Shown one piece after another: positions 55,424-64,000 of a DNA stretch of 64,000 nucleotides; positions within the stretch are counted from its first letter, which is position 1, and each line of letters opens with the position of its first letter. The notes under the pieces are model-generated. The model did not search any database and was not told where the DNA came from. It saw only the letters and a program-made list of their open reading frames with translations. The position numbers and the translations under genes are program-made. This stretch comes from Pseudoduganella plicata (GTDB lineage Bacteria > Pseudomonadota > Gammaproteobacteria > Burkholderiales > Burkholderiaceae_D): the NCBI RefSeq assembly GCF_004421005.1, contig NZ_CP038026.1, positions 2,728,001 to 2,792,000 of the forward strand, in the 5' to 3' direction.

Positions 55424-56389
55424 TTATCCCTGATTACCGGCCAGAATACTCATCACCGCCATGCGGACCGCGATACCGAACGTCACCTGCGACAGGATCA
55501 CGGCCTGCGGGCCATCGGCCACGGCCGATTCGATCTCCACGCCGCGGTTCATCGGGCCCGGGTGCATGACGATCGCGTCCGGCGCCGCCAGGGCCAGGCG
55601 CTCCTGCGTCAGGCCATAGCTCTTGAAGTACTCCTGCGCCGACGGCAGCAGCGCGCCGCTCATGCGTTCGTTCTGCAGGCGCAGCATGATGATGACGTCG
55701 ACATCCTTCAAACCCTCGTCCATGTTCGTGAACGTGCGCACGCCCAGCTGTTCCAGGCCGCCCGGCAGCAGCGTATGCGGGCCGATTGCGCGGATCTCCG
55801 GGACGCCCAGCGTCGTCAGCGCGTGAATGTCGGAACGGGCCACGCGGCTGTGCAGGATGTCGCCCACGATGGCCACGCGCAGGTTGGTGAAGTCCTTCTT
55901 GTAGTGCCGGATCGTGTACATGTCCAGCAGGCCCTGCGTCGGGTGGGCATGGCGGCCGTCGCCGGCGTTGACGACGTGGACGTGGTTCTGCCGCGTGTCG
56001 TGCAGGTGCTTGGCGATCAGGTATGGGGCGCCCGAAGACGCGTGGCGCACGACGAACATGTCGGCATGCATGGCCGACAGGTTGTCGATCGTGTCCAGCA
56101 GCGATTCGCCCTTGCTGGCCGACGATGCCTGGATATTCAGGTTGATCACGTCCGCCGACAGGCGTTTCGATGCGATCTCGAACGTGGTGCGGGTGCGCGT
56201 GGAGTTCTCGAAGAACAGGTTGAACACGCTTTTGCCGCGCATCAGCGGCACCTTCTTGACCTCGCGGTCGGACACGCTGACGAACGACGATGCCGTGTCG
56301 AGAATCTGGTTGACGATGGCCTTCGGCAGGCCTTCGGTGGTGAGCAGGTGCTGCAGCTCGCCGTGTTTGTTCAGTTGCGGATTAAGCAT
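55424..56389 (-). CDS. pyrB: Aspartate carbamoyltransferase catalytic subunit
   Basis: Commits carbamoyl phosphate to pyrimidine synthesis. The 321-aa protein has the carbamoyl-phosphate motif [15 protein letters not shown], the [15 protein letters not shown] loop, [12 protein letters not shown], and the aspartate-site block [15 protein letters not shown] 56389 lies 8 bp inside pyrR. No regulatory PyrI is near; PyrC' (next gene) is its probable partner. Confidence 0.97.
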   Translation of the reverse strand: MLNPQLNKHGELQHLLTTEGLPKAIVNQILDTASSFVSVSDREVKKVPLMRGKSVFNLFFENSTRTRTTFEIASKRLSADVINLNIQASSASKGESLLDTIDNLSAMHADMFVVRHASSGAPYLIAKHLHDTRQNHVHVVNAGDGRHAHPTQGLLDMYTIRHYKKDFTNLRVAIVGDILHSRVARSDIHALTTLGVPEIRAIGPHTLLPGGLEQLGVRTFTNMDEGLKDVDVIIMLRLQNERMSGALLPSAQEYFKSYGLTQERLALAAPDAIVMHPGPMNRGVEIESAVADGPQAVILSQVTFGIAVRMAVMSILAGNQG

Positions 56390-56903
56390 GATCGCGTTCG
56401 ATGGTCAGTTTGAATTGTCCCGTTTCGGACTGCTGCAGGCGCAATGCCTCGCCGGGGCCCACGCGGGTGTGGGCCGCGACGAAATCGGCGGCCACCGGCA
56501 GCTGGCGCTCGCCGCGGTCGACCAGCGCGGCCAGCAGGATGCGCGCCGGGCGGCCATAGTCGAACAGTTCGTTGATGGCCGCGCGCGTGGTGCGGCCCGT
56601 GTACAGCACGTCGTCCACCAGCACGATGGTGGCGCCGGCCACGTCGAAGGCGATGTGGGTCGGCTTCACTTCGGCCGGCAGGCCTTTTTTCGCATAGTCG
56701 TCGCGGTAGAACGAAACGTCGAGCACACCTAGGCGCGCCGTCAGGCCCAGGTCGCGCGCCAGGCGCTCGGCAATCCAGGCGCCGCCGGAATGAATGCCGA
56801 CGATGGCCGGCTCGTGGGCACCGGCGATGCCGGTCCTGACCTGGTCCAGCAGCGCGGCGTACAGCGCCTCGGCGTCCAGGGTTTGGGGATCAAGTTGGGG
56901 CAT
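56382..56903 (-). CDS. pyrR: PyrR: pyrimidine regulator/uracil phosphoribosyltransferase
   Basis: A 173-aa phosphoribosyltransferase-fold protein. The PRPP motif [16 protein letters not shown] is intact, with [14 protein letters not shown] near the N-terminus and [17 protein letters not shown]. In Gram-positives PyrR also binds mRNA; in beta-proteobacteria its RNA role is unproven and no attenuator-like structure is seen upstream. ATG 56903; ruvX ends 8 bp before it. Confidence 0.93.
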   Translation of the reverse strand: MPQLDPQTLDAEALYAALLDQVRTGIAGAHEPAIVGIHSGGAWIAERLARDLGLTARLGVLDVSFYRDDYAKKGLPAEVKPTHIAFDVAGATIVLVDDVLYTGRTTRAAINELFDYGRPARILLAALVDRGERQLPVAADFVAAHTRVGPGEALRLQQSETGQFKLTIERDHA

Positions 56904-56911
56904 AGGAATCG

Positions 56912-57322
56912 TTATTGAGGAAAATACTGGTCGAAATACTGTTGCAGGATAATGGCGGCGGCGCGGTCGTCGATGACTTCGCCGCGCCTGGCCTGGATCA
57001 CGGCGGAGGAATAGCGCTCGTCCACCAGCTCGACGGGAATATTGAAGCGGCCGTGCAGCTGGTTGGCGAAACGGCGGCAGCGCGCCGTCATGTCGTGCTC
57101 GGCGCCGTCCGGATGCAGCGGCAGCCCGACGACGAATCGCGTCGGGCCCCATTTGTCGATCAGCGCCGCGATGGCGCCAAAGCGGGTCGCATTGTCCTCG
57201 CCCCTGATGACGGCCAGCGCAGACGCCTGGCCGATCATCGTGTTCCCCATCGCTACGCCGATACGTTTGATGCCGAAGTCGAAGCCGAATACCGTTTCTG
57301 GAGCAGACACTGGATCAGGCAT
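56912..57322 (-). CDS. ruvX: Holliday-junction-resolvase-like protein RuvX (YqgF)
   Basis: A 136-aa RNase-H-fold nuclease linked to pre-16S rRNA processing. FGFDFGIKRIGVAMGN (first catalytic Asp), VVGLPLHPDG, and VELVDERYSSAVIQ (Glu) and IDDRAAAIILQQYF (last Asp) are intact. Overlaps algH by 8 bp at its start, as in many proteobacteria. Confidence 0.95.
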   Translation of the reverse strand: MPDPVSAPETVFGFDFGIKRIGVAMGNTMIGQASALAVIRGEDNATRFGAIAALIDKWGPTRFVVGLPLHPDGAEHDMTARCRRFANQLHGRFNIPVELVDERYSSAVIQARRGEVIDDRAAAIILQQYFDQYFPQ

Positions 57323-57971
57323 GGCCCGCTTCGGAAGTGAGCATCAGCGGGTCGATGCCCAGCAGTTTCATGGCGGCGACGTAACGCTCCTCGATCGGCG
57401 TCTCGAACAGGATGCCGGGGTCGGCGCCCACCGTCAGCCAGCCGTTGCGGCTGATCTCGTCTTCCAGCTGGCCCGGACTCCAGCCCGCATAGCCGATCGA
57501 GACCAGCATGCGCTGCGGACCGGCGCCGCGGGCGACCGCCTCCAGCACGTCGATGGACGTGGTAAAGGCCACTTCGCTCGTGACGGTCAGCGACGACGAA
57601 TAGCGTGCCCCCGGCGTGTGCAGAACGAAGCCGCGGTCGTCCTGCACGGGGCCGCCGAACATGATGGGCTTTTTCACCATCGCATCGCGTCCGGCCGTGA
57701 TTTCCAGATCGATACGCTCGAACAGCGTGTCCATCGTCATGTCCGTCGGCTTGTTGATGACGACGCCCAGCACGCCGTTCTCGTTGTGCTCGCAGACGTA
57801 GACGACCGTTCCGCCGAATACGGCATCGTGCATCGACGGCATGGCGATCAGAAAATGGTTCGCCAGATTCAGGGCAGGCGTGGTCATGGAATCGGATTGC
57901 TGCAAAGGATCGTCGCTTCGCTGTAACAGTCCGGGCACAGGTAGAGGTTTGCTGACTTTGCTTTTCTTCAT
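57315..57971 (-). CDS. YqgE/AlgH family protein
   Basis: A 218-aa cytoplasmic protein. ANHFLIAMPSMHDAVFGGTVVYVCEHNENGVLGVVINKPTD (in pieces), MFGGPVQDDRGFVLHTP, SIGYAGWSPGQLEDEISRNGWLTV are the family signature. Start: ATG 57971 (MKKSKVSKPLP) gives ~28 extra N-terminal residues; ATG 57887 would give a family-length protein but lacks a ribosome-binding site. Function unknown (named for an alginate effect in Pseudomonas). Leads the algH-ruvX-pyr cluster. Confidence 0.92.
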   Translation of the reverse strand: MKKSKVSKPLPVPGLLQRSDDPLQQSDSMTTPALNLANHFLIAMPSMHDAVFGGTVVYVCEHNENGVLGVVINKPTDMTMDTLFERIDLEITAGRDAMVKKPIMFGGPVQDDRGFVLHTPGARYSSSLTVTSEVAFTTSIDVLEAVARGAGPQRMLVSIGYAGWSPGQLEDEISRNGWLTVGADPGILFETPIEERYVAAMKLLGIDPLMLTSEAGHA

Positions 57972-58287
57972 ACGCTGCTCTCTCTGCTGGGGCTGATTCG
58001 TAGGCAAATCTGGTCTGTAAAACGGTCGCAAACTGTCGTGCTCAGCTGTCTGCACAGCTTGTCATGCAGAAGTGGCAGAACTGTCGTGTCGGACCGCATT
58101 GTAGGGCATGTGAATTTCCATTCCAAACGGAAATTCTGATCCGACATGGCGACAGTTTACTATGAATTGCCGGAACGGCCACCGAATCCGAGTTTTGCGC
58201 TGTCCCGCAGTCGTACTGCCGTTGGCGCCCGATCGAGCTGATTGTAGGCAATAATTCTCCTTCCCTCTTTGACCTTGAGCACAGAAA
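57972..58287. other. 316-bp divergent region with a large nested palindrome
   Basis: No gene seen between algH (-) and the photolyase (+). AACTGTCGTG occurs twice in direct orientation (58031-58040 and 58079-58088). From the second copy a nested inverted repeat extends to 58157. Promoters for both genes should lie here. Confidence 0.6.
58079..58157. repeat. Nested imperfect palindrome between algH and phrB
   Basis: Three arm pairs nest: AACTGTCG (58079-58086) with CGACAGTT (58150-58157); TGTCGGA (58087-58093) with TCCGACA (58140-58146); and GAATTTCC (58112-58119) with GGAAATTC (58129-58136). The outer two pairs are adjacent on the left and separated by TGG on the right, so a 15-bp stem with one bulge could form, capped by an inner 8-bp stem. 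Confidence 0.7.
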
Positions 58288-59718
58288 ATGCCCGTAAGCA
58301 ATCCCTCCCCGGCAACGTTGGTCTGGTTACGCCGCGACCTGCGCTCCTTCGACCACGCCGCGCTGCATCGCGCCCTGCAGGAAGGCGGGCCGGTGTATTG
58401 CGCCTTCGTCTTCGATACCCCCATCCTGGCCGGACTGCCGCGTGAGGACCGCCGCGTGGCCTTCATCCATGCGACGCTGACGGAGCTGGCAAGCGAACTG
58501 GAAAAGTTGGGTGGCCACCTGATCGTCCGCCACGGCGATGCACGCGACGTCATCCCGGCACTGGCGGCGGAACTGGGTGCCGCGACCGTCCACGCGAACG
58601 ACGACTACGATCCGCAGGCCATCGCGCGCGACCGGGCCATCGCCGCGGCGCTGGAGCAGAGCGGACGCCGGCTCTGCCTCCATAAAGACCACGTGATCCT
58701 CCACAAGGAAGAGGTGCTGTCGCAAGCGGGCAAACCGTTGACGGTGTTTACGCCATATAAGAACGCCTGGCTGAAGAAGCTCAATCTCGACCCGTCTCTG
58801 CTGGCGCCACTGCATGTCGATCCGTACGCCGCGCGTCTGGCGCCGGGACGCAGCACGCTGCCGACGCTGGCGCAGCTGGGCTTCGACGACGTGGATCTTG
58901 CCGCCATCGGCATCGAAGGGGGCATGACGGGCGGCGCGGCTGCGTTCGACGCCTTCGTGCCGAAACTGGCGCCATATGGCGTCGCGCGCGACTTCCCCGC
59001 GCAGCGGGGCACGTCGCAGCTGTCGCTGCACCTGCGTTTCGGTACTGTTTCCATTCGCCACGTGGTACGCACGATACGCGACATCGCAGCCGCCGGTCAT
59101 GGCGGCGACGGCGGCGCCGTCTGGCTGGCCGAACTGATCTGGCGCGAGTTCTACCAGCAGATCCTGTACCACTTCCCCCACGTCGTCCGTTCCGCGTTCA
59201 AGCCGGTCTACGACCGCATCCAATGGGAGACCGGCGCCGAAGCCGATGCCATGTTTGCCGCCTGGTGCGAAGCCCGCACCGGCTACCCGCTGGTGGACGC
59301 GGCCATGCTGCAGCTGCACCGCACAGGCTTCATGCACAACCGGCTGCGCATGGTAACGGCCAGCTTCCTCGTCAAGGATCTCGGCATCGACTGGCGCCGC
59401 GGCGAAGCCTGGTTCGCGCTGAAGCTGAACGACTACGAACTGGCCTCGAACAACGGCGGCTGGCAGTGGGCGGCATCGTCCGGCTGCGACGCCCAGCCGT
59501 TCTTCCGCATCTTCAACCCCGTCACGCAGTCGCAGAAATTCGACGCGGAGGGCACGTTCATCAAATCCTTCCTGCCGCAGCTGGGCAAGCTGAACGCAAA
59601 AGAGATCCACGCCCCATGGCTGGCGCCAGGCAAGGCGGCCGGCTATCCGCCTCCCATCGTCCAGCACGACGTGGCGCGCCAGCGCACGCTCGAACGTTAC
59701 GCGGTCGTGAAAGCATAA
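58288..59718 (+). CDS. phrB: Deoxyribodipyrimidine photolyase (class I)
   Basis: Light-driven repair of cyclobutane pyrimidine dimers. The 476-aa protein has the antenna domain (LVWLRRDLRSFDHAAL) and FAD-binding domain: LSLHLRFGTVSIRHV, LAELIWREFYQQIL, WCEARTGYPLVDAAMLQL, GFMHNRLRMVTASFLVKDL and NNGGWQWAASSGCDAQPFFRIFNP (in pieces). These match Phr rather than cryptochrome. ATG 58288; no nearby regulator. DNA-repair role is fully supported by conserved FAD-binding residues. Confidence 0.95.
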   Translation: MPVSNPSPATLVWLRRDLRSFDHAALHRALQEGGPVYCAFVFDTPILAGLPREDRRVAFIHATLTELASELEKLGGHLIVRHGDARDVIPALAAELGAATVHANDDYDPQAIARDRAIAAALEQSGRRLCLHKDHVILHKEEVLSQAGKPLTVFTPYKNAWLKKLNLDPSLLAPLHVDPYAARLAPGRSTLPTLAQLGFDDVDLAAIGIEGGMTGGAAAFDAFVPKLAPYGVARDFPAQRGTSQLSLHLRFGTVSIRHVVRTIRDIAAAGHGGDGGAVWLAELIWREFYQQILYHFPHVVRSAFKPVYDRIQWETGAEADAMFAAWCEARTGYPLVDAAMLQLHRTGFMHNRLRMVTASFLVKDLGIDWRRGEAWFALKLNDYELASNNGGWQWAASSGCDAQPFFRIFNPVTQSQKFDAEGTFIKSFLPQLGKLNAKEIHAPWLAPGKAAGYPPPIVQHDVARQRTLERYAVVKA

Positions 59719-59721
59719 ACC

Positions 59722-59773
59722 CGGGACAGACGCGGTTTGGGGGAAATATTTCCTTGAATGGGGGACTGTCCCC
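59722..59773. repeat. Composite intergenic repeat downstream of phrB
   Basis: Contains GGGACAGACGCGG, palindrome GGAAATATTTCC (59742-59753), and hairpin GGGGAC-T-GTCCCC (59761-59773) followed by GTTTTT. It ends the photolyase transcript and resembles the GGGGACAGG repeats, but with a different core. Confidence 0.6.
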
Positions 59774-59832
59774 GTTTTTGGGAAAGATTGCCCGCGCGGT
59801 ATAGTAGCGATTCCCTGACTCCGGTATAGCTT

Positions 59833-61125
59833 ATGCCCTACCTTCCCCGTCGCCGCACGCTTGCTTACCTGGCCGCTTCCGGCTTGGGGCTGTGGGCGTC
59901 CCCTTTGTTCGCGGCATCACCCGCCGAGCGGCTCACCGCCGCGCAGTTGCGGGCCGACCTGGCGTTCGTGCGCCGGAAGCTGGGCGACACCCATCCCGAC
60001 CTGGCGTTCTCGGCCGACGTGGCCGCCGTCGACGGCGCGTTCGCACGTCTCGACGCCGCCGCGCGAGACGGCCTGACCCGCGACGAAGCGTGGCTCTTCT
60101 TCAGCACAATGAACCCGATGTTCGCCGACGCCCACGTCCTGATCGGCTATCCCGACTGGCGCGGCGACGTGCGCAGTCACCTCGCTGCGGGCGGCACGCT
60201 GTTCCCCTACGAGGTCGAGCTGAATGAGGGCGATCTGGTCATCTCGGCCCTGGCCGGCGGCGCGGCCACGCCGTTGCAAGGCGCCCGCATCGTCGCCATC
60301 GACGGCGAGCCCGCCGCCGCGACCACCGCGGCATTGCTGCAGCGGATGCATGGCGACACGCCGTCCTTCCGCGCCAGCCTGCTGGCCCGGCGCTGGTGGT
60401 TTTACTTCTGGAAGCTGCGCGGCGCGCCGGCCAACTACCGGCTGGCACTGGCGCGCGATGGCCGCACGTGGACCGTCAACGCCCCCGGCAGCGCCGCATT
60501 GCCATCGCTGCTGCGTACGGAGGCATCGTTCGACGAGCAGTTCCGGCTGGCGTTCCGCGCCGACGGCAGTGCCGTGCTGACGGCGGCCTCGTTCGCCCCC
60601 GCCGAACCGGCGCGCGTGCTGGAATTGTTCCGCACCGCGTTTGCCACGCTGCGCGAGCAGGGCACGCGCGAGCTCACCATCGACGTCTCGGCCAACGGCG
60701 GTGGCGACGATGCCATCTGGCTGGAGGGCCTGATGCCGTATCTCGCCACGCAGCCCTACCGCACGGGATCGACGTACCGCAAGAAGGTGCTGGAGACGAA
60801 TGCAGCGAAGGGCGAGCAGGCCGGCCAGGTGGTGCGCGGCGAGATCGCCACGTGGCATCCGCCGCAGCCGGACAACCCGCTGCGCTTCAAGGGCCGCGTG
60901 CGGGTGGCCATCGGACCGGCCACGTATTCCTCCGCCGTCCTGTTTGCCAACGTCATGCGCGACTTCGGCTTTGCCACGCTGGTCGGCACTGGCAACGCCG
61001 TGCGGCGCGCGCAGTCGGGCGGGGTGCGCGACTTCATCCTGCCGCAGTCGGGGTTGACGATCTCCGTGCCGCGCTTCGTGCTGGATCCGCCGGGCGGGGG
61101 CGGCGGCTTGCTGACGGTTTCCTAA
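59833..61125 (+). CDS. S41 (C-terminal processing) peptidase-like exported protein
   Basis: A 430-aa protein with N-terminal RRRTLAYLAASGLGLWASPLFAAS, an export signal (RR-type, possibly Tat). A helical segment precedes a PDZ-like region (~120-170) and the S41 domain: ELTIDVSANGGGDDAIW and the nucleophile-bearing ATYSSAVLFANVMRDFGFATLVG. The expected Lys partner is not obvious, so activity is uncertain. The end PPGGGGGLLTVS is Gly-rich and could be shifted by a G-run error. No operon partner; the flanking repeats and phrB appear unrelated. Confidence 0.8.
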   Translation: MPYLPRRRTLAYLAASGLGLWASPLFAASPAERLTAAQLRADLAFVRRKLGDTHPDLAFSADVAAVDGAFARLDAAARDGLTRDEAWLFFSTMNPMFADAHVLIGYPDWRGDVRSHLAAGGTLFPYEVELNEGDLVISALAGGAATPLQGARIVAIDGEPAAATTAALLQRMHGDTPSFRASLLARRWWFYFWKLRGAPANYRLALARDGRTWTVNAPGSAALPSLLRTEASFDEQFRLAFRADGSAVLTAASFAPAEPARVLELFRTAFATLREQGTRELTIDVSANGGGDDAIWLEGLMPYLATQPYRTGSTYRKKVLETNAAKGEQAGQVVRGEIATWHPPQPDNPLRFKGRVRVAIGPATYSSAVLFANVMRDFGFATLVGTGNAVRRAQSGGVRDFILPQSGLTISVPRFVLDPPGGGGGLLTVS

Positions 61126-61198
61126 GGCAGCCGGACGTCGGGACAGGCCGCGCGGCGGACCGTCCTGAAGGTGCCGGTCCCCGCCGCTTATCCAGCTT

Positions 61199-64000
61199 CT
61201 ACGGCAGCAGGCCCGCAATCGCCCCCAGCAGGATCGATTCCTGGAACGGCTTCCCGAAGTAAGCGTTGACACCCAGCTGCGTCGCGTAATTGCGGTGCTT
61301 GTCCGCGCTGCGCGACGTGATCATGATGATCGGGATGCCGCGCGTGCGCTCGTCGCTGCGCACGTTACGGGTCAGGTCGAAACCGTCCATGCGCGGCATC
61401 TCGATATCGACCAGCATCAGGTCCGGCAGGCGTCGCGCCAGCTGCTCGTTGGTCTCGTAGTGCAGCTGTTCCAGCGCGTCCACGCCATCCTTTGCCAGCA
61501 ACACCTTATAGCCTTCCCGCTCCAGCAGCCGCTGCGTGACCTTGCGCACTGTCAGCGAATCGTCGACGACCAGGATCGTACGGGCAGCCGCTTCGGCAGC
61601 CGGCAGCGTGGCCGGCGCCGCCACGCGCAGCTCGGGATGCTCGTCCAGGTGCTGTTGCAGCAGCAGCGGATTGAGGATCAGCACGATCTCACCGGAACCG
61701 AGCACGGTGGCACCGGCGATCCCGGGCAGCCGTGCCAGCTGCTGTCCGATATTCTTGACGACGACCTCGCGGTTGCCCAGGATCTCGTCGACCTGCAAGA
61801 CCATGCGCTCGGCGCCGGAACGCAGCACCAGCACGGGTGCGGAACGCTGCGCCAGCGGCCGGGCTGCGCCGTCGCCCAGCAGCGTGGCCAGGTATTGCAG
61901 CGGCAACATGCGGCCGTGCACTTCCAGCGTGCCGCGCTCCTGGACATTGGCGCGCACCTGCAGCACCTGTTCGACCAGCACGGCCGGCACCGCGTGCGTC
62001 CTGCCGCCCGCGACCAGCAGCACGACCTGCGTCACCGCCAGTGTCAGCGGCAGGTGGATCGTGAAGCGGGTGCCCTGTCCACCGGTGCTGGCAGTGTCGA
62101 CACGGCCGCCCAGCGCCTGCGCTTCCGAGCGCACGACGTCCATGCCGACACCGCGTCCGGCCAGCTCCGTCAGCGTATCTGCCGTCGAAAAGCCGGGCTG
62201 GAAGATCAGGTCCGCCACCGCCACGTCATCCACCTTGTCGGCATCGTCGGCAAGCAGTCCCAGGCTGCGGCCCTTGGCGCGGATGCGGTCCAGGTCAAGG
62301 CCGCCGCCGTCGTCGGAAAACTCCAGCACGATCTCGTTGCCCTGCTGGCTGACCTGCACCAGCAGCTCGCCGGTTTCCCCCTTGCCGGCCGCCACCCGCG
62401 CCGCGCGCGGTTCGATGCCGTGCACGATGGCGTTACGCAGCAGGTGTTCGAACGGCGCCGCCATCCGTTCCAGCACGCTGCGGTCCATCTCGACCGAACC
62501 GCCGCGGATGTCCAGGTTGACGCGCTTGTCCATCTCCTTGGCCGTCTGGCGCGCCACGCGGTACAGGCGCTCGGCGATGCTGCCGAAGGGGACCATCCGC
62601 ACGCGCATCAGGTCGCGCTGCAGATCGCGCGTCATGCGCGCCTGCTGCACCAGGTCGTCGCTGGCGCTGTCCACCGAGCGCGCCAGGCTGTCGTGGAACG
62701 AGCCCACGTCGTCGACGCTTTCGGCCATCATCCGCGTCAGTTCCTGCAGCCGCGTAAAACGGTCGAATTCGAGCGGATCGAATTCGCGCTCGCCGGCGAT
62801 CGACAGGCGCGACGCAATCTGCGACTCGGCCTGCACCTCCACCTCGCGCAACTGGCGGCGCAGCCGGTTCAGGTTTTCATTGAAGTCGGCCAGCGAGGTG
62901 CGCAGCACGCCCACCTCGTTCTCCAGCCGGGATCGGGCGATTGCCACCTCGCCCGCCTGGTTGACGAGCCGGTCAAGAATGTCGGCGCGCACGCGAACCA
63001 GCGGCGCGGGTGCACTGCCGCCTTCGGCCGCCGGCACCGGCTGCGCTTCCTCCACCGGCGCGGGGTGCTGCAATTGCTCGAACAGCAGCAGCGCATGGTC
63101 GTAATGCCCCAGCAGCTGTTCGAACGCGGACGGCGTCGCGCTGCCGCCGGCAGCCATCGACTCGACGTGCGTTTCGATTTCATGCGCGTGCTGGCCCAGC
63201 CGCATGGCGCCCGCCATCCGCGCGCTGCCCTTGAGCGTATGCAGTACGCGCTGCAGCGTGTTGGCGTGCGCCAGCTCGGCCGGCGCCGCCTGCCACGCGC
63301 GCAGCGCAGCGCCCACCTGCGGCAGCAGATCGGCGCCCTCCTCCAGGAACACGGGCAGCAGGTCGGCATCGAGTTCGTCGTCCACGGGTGTGGCCAGCGC
63401 ATCGGATCCGGTCGGCAGCGCCAGCACTTCGACATCCGTTTCCGCGGCAGGCGGTTCCTCCGGCTGGACTGGCGCTTGCGCCGCCGCGGGCGGCAGCGGT
63501 TCCGACACTGGTTCCATCGCTGGTTCCAGGCCCTCTTCCGGTTCGACGGCGGGCGCTTCCGGCGCTGGTTCCCCAACCGCCTCCGGCTCGGCGCCAGGCG
63601 CCGCGAGCGCGCCCGAGAACAGGTTGTCGATATTGTCGGCCGGCGCCGCCGCCTGCGTCAGCGGCGGCTCGGCAAACGCATCGTCGAAGGCGGACGCGAA
63701 CAGGTCGTCGATGCTTTCGTCCTGCGTGGCCAGTTGCGGGCGCAAGGGCAGCGGCGTGCCGCGTGCCGGCAGCGGCGGGGGATCGGCCAGCAGCGCGCGA
63801 TACGTGTCCGCGAACAGCGCATCGAGACGTGCCGCCAGTTCGTCCACCGGGGCCGGTGGCGGCGTTGGCTCTGCCGTTGCCTGCGGCGTGGGCTGTGGCG
63901 TTGCCTCCTCGGCCAGCATGCTGTCCAGCCGCGCGGCCAGCACCTCGCCCGAGGCCGGCGTGCGAGCCAGGTCCCCGCGCAGCTTGTCCAGCGCAGCGAT
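61199..64000 (-). CDS. CheA-like hybrid histidine kinase (5' part outside window)
   Basis: The reading frame enters from the right edge; 933 residues are visible. Order: Pro/Glu-rich linker with several DALFAD-type repeats (~1-200), Hpt domain (LHTLKGSARMAG, His ~254), CheA dimerisation/kinase core (HGIEPRAARVAAGKGETG; FSDDGGGLDLDRIRAKG; GRGVGMDVV; GGQGTRFTIHLPLTL), CheW-like domain, and a C-terminal receiver (ILVVDDSLTVRKV; LMLVDIEMPRMDG; phospho-Asp present). This arrangement matches ChpA/PilL-type kinases of the type IV pilus or twitching chemosensory system rather than flagellar CheA. It would act with PilGHIJ-like proteins outside the window. Confidence 0.92.
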   Translation of the reverse strand: MAALDKLRGDLARTPASGEVLAARLDSMLAEEATPQPTPQATAEPTPPPAPVDELAARLDALFADTYRALLADPPPLPARGTPLPLRPQLATQDESIDDLFASAFDDAFAEPPLTQAAAPADNIDNLFSGALAAPGAEPEAVGEPAPEAPAVEPEEGLEPAMEPVSEPLPPAAAQAPVQPEEPPAAETDVEVLALPTGSDALATPVDDELDADLLPVFLEEGADLLPQVGAALRAWQAAPAELAHANTLQRVLHTLKGSARMAGAMRLGQHAHEIETHVESMAAGGSATPSAFEQLLGHYDHALLLFEQLQHPAPVEEAQPVPAAEGGSAPAPLVRVRADILDRLVNQAGEVAIARSRLENEVGVLRTSLADFNENLNRLRRQLREVEVQAESQIASRLSIAGEREFDPLEFDRFTRLQELTRMMAESVDDVGSFHDSLARSVDSASDDLVQQARMTRDLQRDLMRVRMVPFGSIAERLYRVARQTAKEMDKRVNLDIRGGSVEMDRSVLERMAAPFEHLLRNAIVHGIEPRAARVAAGKGETGELLVQVSQQGNEIVLEFSDDGGGLDLDRIRAKGRSLGLLADDADKVDDVAVADLIFQPGFSTADTLTELAGRGVGMDVVRSEAQALGGRVDTASTGGQGTRFTIHLPLTLAVTQVVLLVAGGRTHAVPAVLVEQVLQVRANVQERGTLEVHGRMLPLQYLATLLGDGAARPLAQRSAPVLVLRSGAERMVLQVDEILGNREVVVKNIGQQLARLPGIAGATVLGSGEIVLILNPLLLQQHLDEHPELRVAAPATLPAAEAAARTILVVDDSLTVRKVTQRLLEREGYKVLLAKDGVDALEQLHYETNEQLARRLPDLMLVDIEMPRMDGFDLTRNVRSDERTRGIPIIMITSRSADKHRNYATQLGVNAYFGKPFQESILLGAIAGLLP

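Noticed and set aside
1..64000. CRISPR arrays or rRNA operons
   Set aside because: No regularly spaced direct repeats with unique spacers and no rRNA-like sequence were found by reading.

Overview
The window is a stretch of a GC-rich betaproteobacterial chromosome. Gene order (mutL-miaA; miaB-ybeZ-ybeY-corC-lnt; glyQ-glyS-gmhB-acyltransferase-ygjP; algH-ruvX-pyrR-pyrB-pyrC'-acyltransferase), the protein families, and the short palindromes at gene 3' ends all suggest Burkholderiales, most likely Oxalobacteraceae (Massilia/Duganella type). That placement is inference from recalled gene order, not from a search. No rRNA, CRISPR array, insertion sequence, integrase or phage structural gene was seen.

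Layout. 1-2600: 3' part of mutL, miaA, two identical tRNA-Met(CAU) genes and a terminator. 2600-7050: small secreted or unknown proteins, a DUF1427/XapX pair and a YtcJ-like amidohydrolase. 7050-8700: an MHS-type MFS transporter and a thioredoxin-like protein. 8760-19360: a pectin/galacturonate locus. It has a TonB-dependent receptor, rhamnogalacturonan acetylesterase, pectin methylesterase and GH28 polygalacturonase on the minus strand, an FCD-type GntR regulator, and a divergent garD-udh pair. Together they would take up and de-esterify pectin, cut it, and oxidise galacturonate through galactarate. garD carries an apparent 1-base frameshift. 19500-24660: ChaN-like lipoprotein, DUF3224, DUF1697, a sensor kinase, an HDOD protein with a small coupled ORF, and an HTH protein. 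25500-26780: a membrane acyltransferase. 26840-33360: the miaB-ybeZ-ybeY-corC-lnt operon, interrupted by an opposing CorA/ZntB-type transporter. 33470-38830: glyQS, gmhB, an acyltransferase and a YgjP-like metalloprotease.

39064-43204 is the accessory region that stands out. It is a tightly coupled three-gene operon (SAM methyltransferase, compact SF1 helicase-like ATPase, and a 734-aa protein with an unrecognised ~500-residue N-terminal region plus an AlkB/ALKBH8-like 2-oxoglutarate dioxygenase domain). Its GC content is visibly lower and it sits between housekeeping genes. I do not recognise it as a named system. It is the best candidate here for an undescribed nucleic-acid modification, repair or defence module.

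43300-52220: envelope sugar genes (waaA, waaC, a phosphomannomutase/phosphoglucomutase, an H-NS-like protein, a WecA/MraY-type transferase and rfbDCAB). 52320-58000: apaH, an acyltransferase, pyrC' (predicted inactive dihydroorotase), pyrB, pyrR, ruvX and algH. 58290-64000: a photolyase, an S41-like secreted protease and the 3' part of a CheA-like hybrid kinase that runs off the right edge.

Repeats around GGTGACAGGCTCC/GGAGCCTGTCACC recur at gene 3' ends, several of them between convergent genes, and are probably two-way terminators. Two suspected single-base frameshifts (garD, DUF1427), both in G/C runs, mean base-call or assembly errors cannot be excluded.
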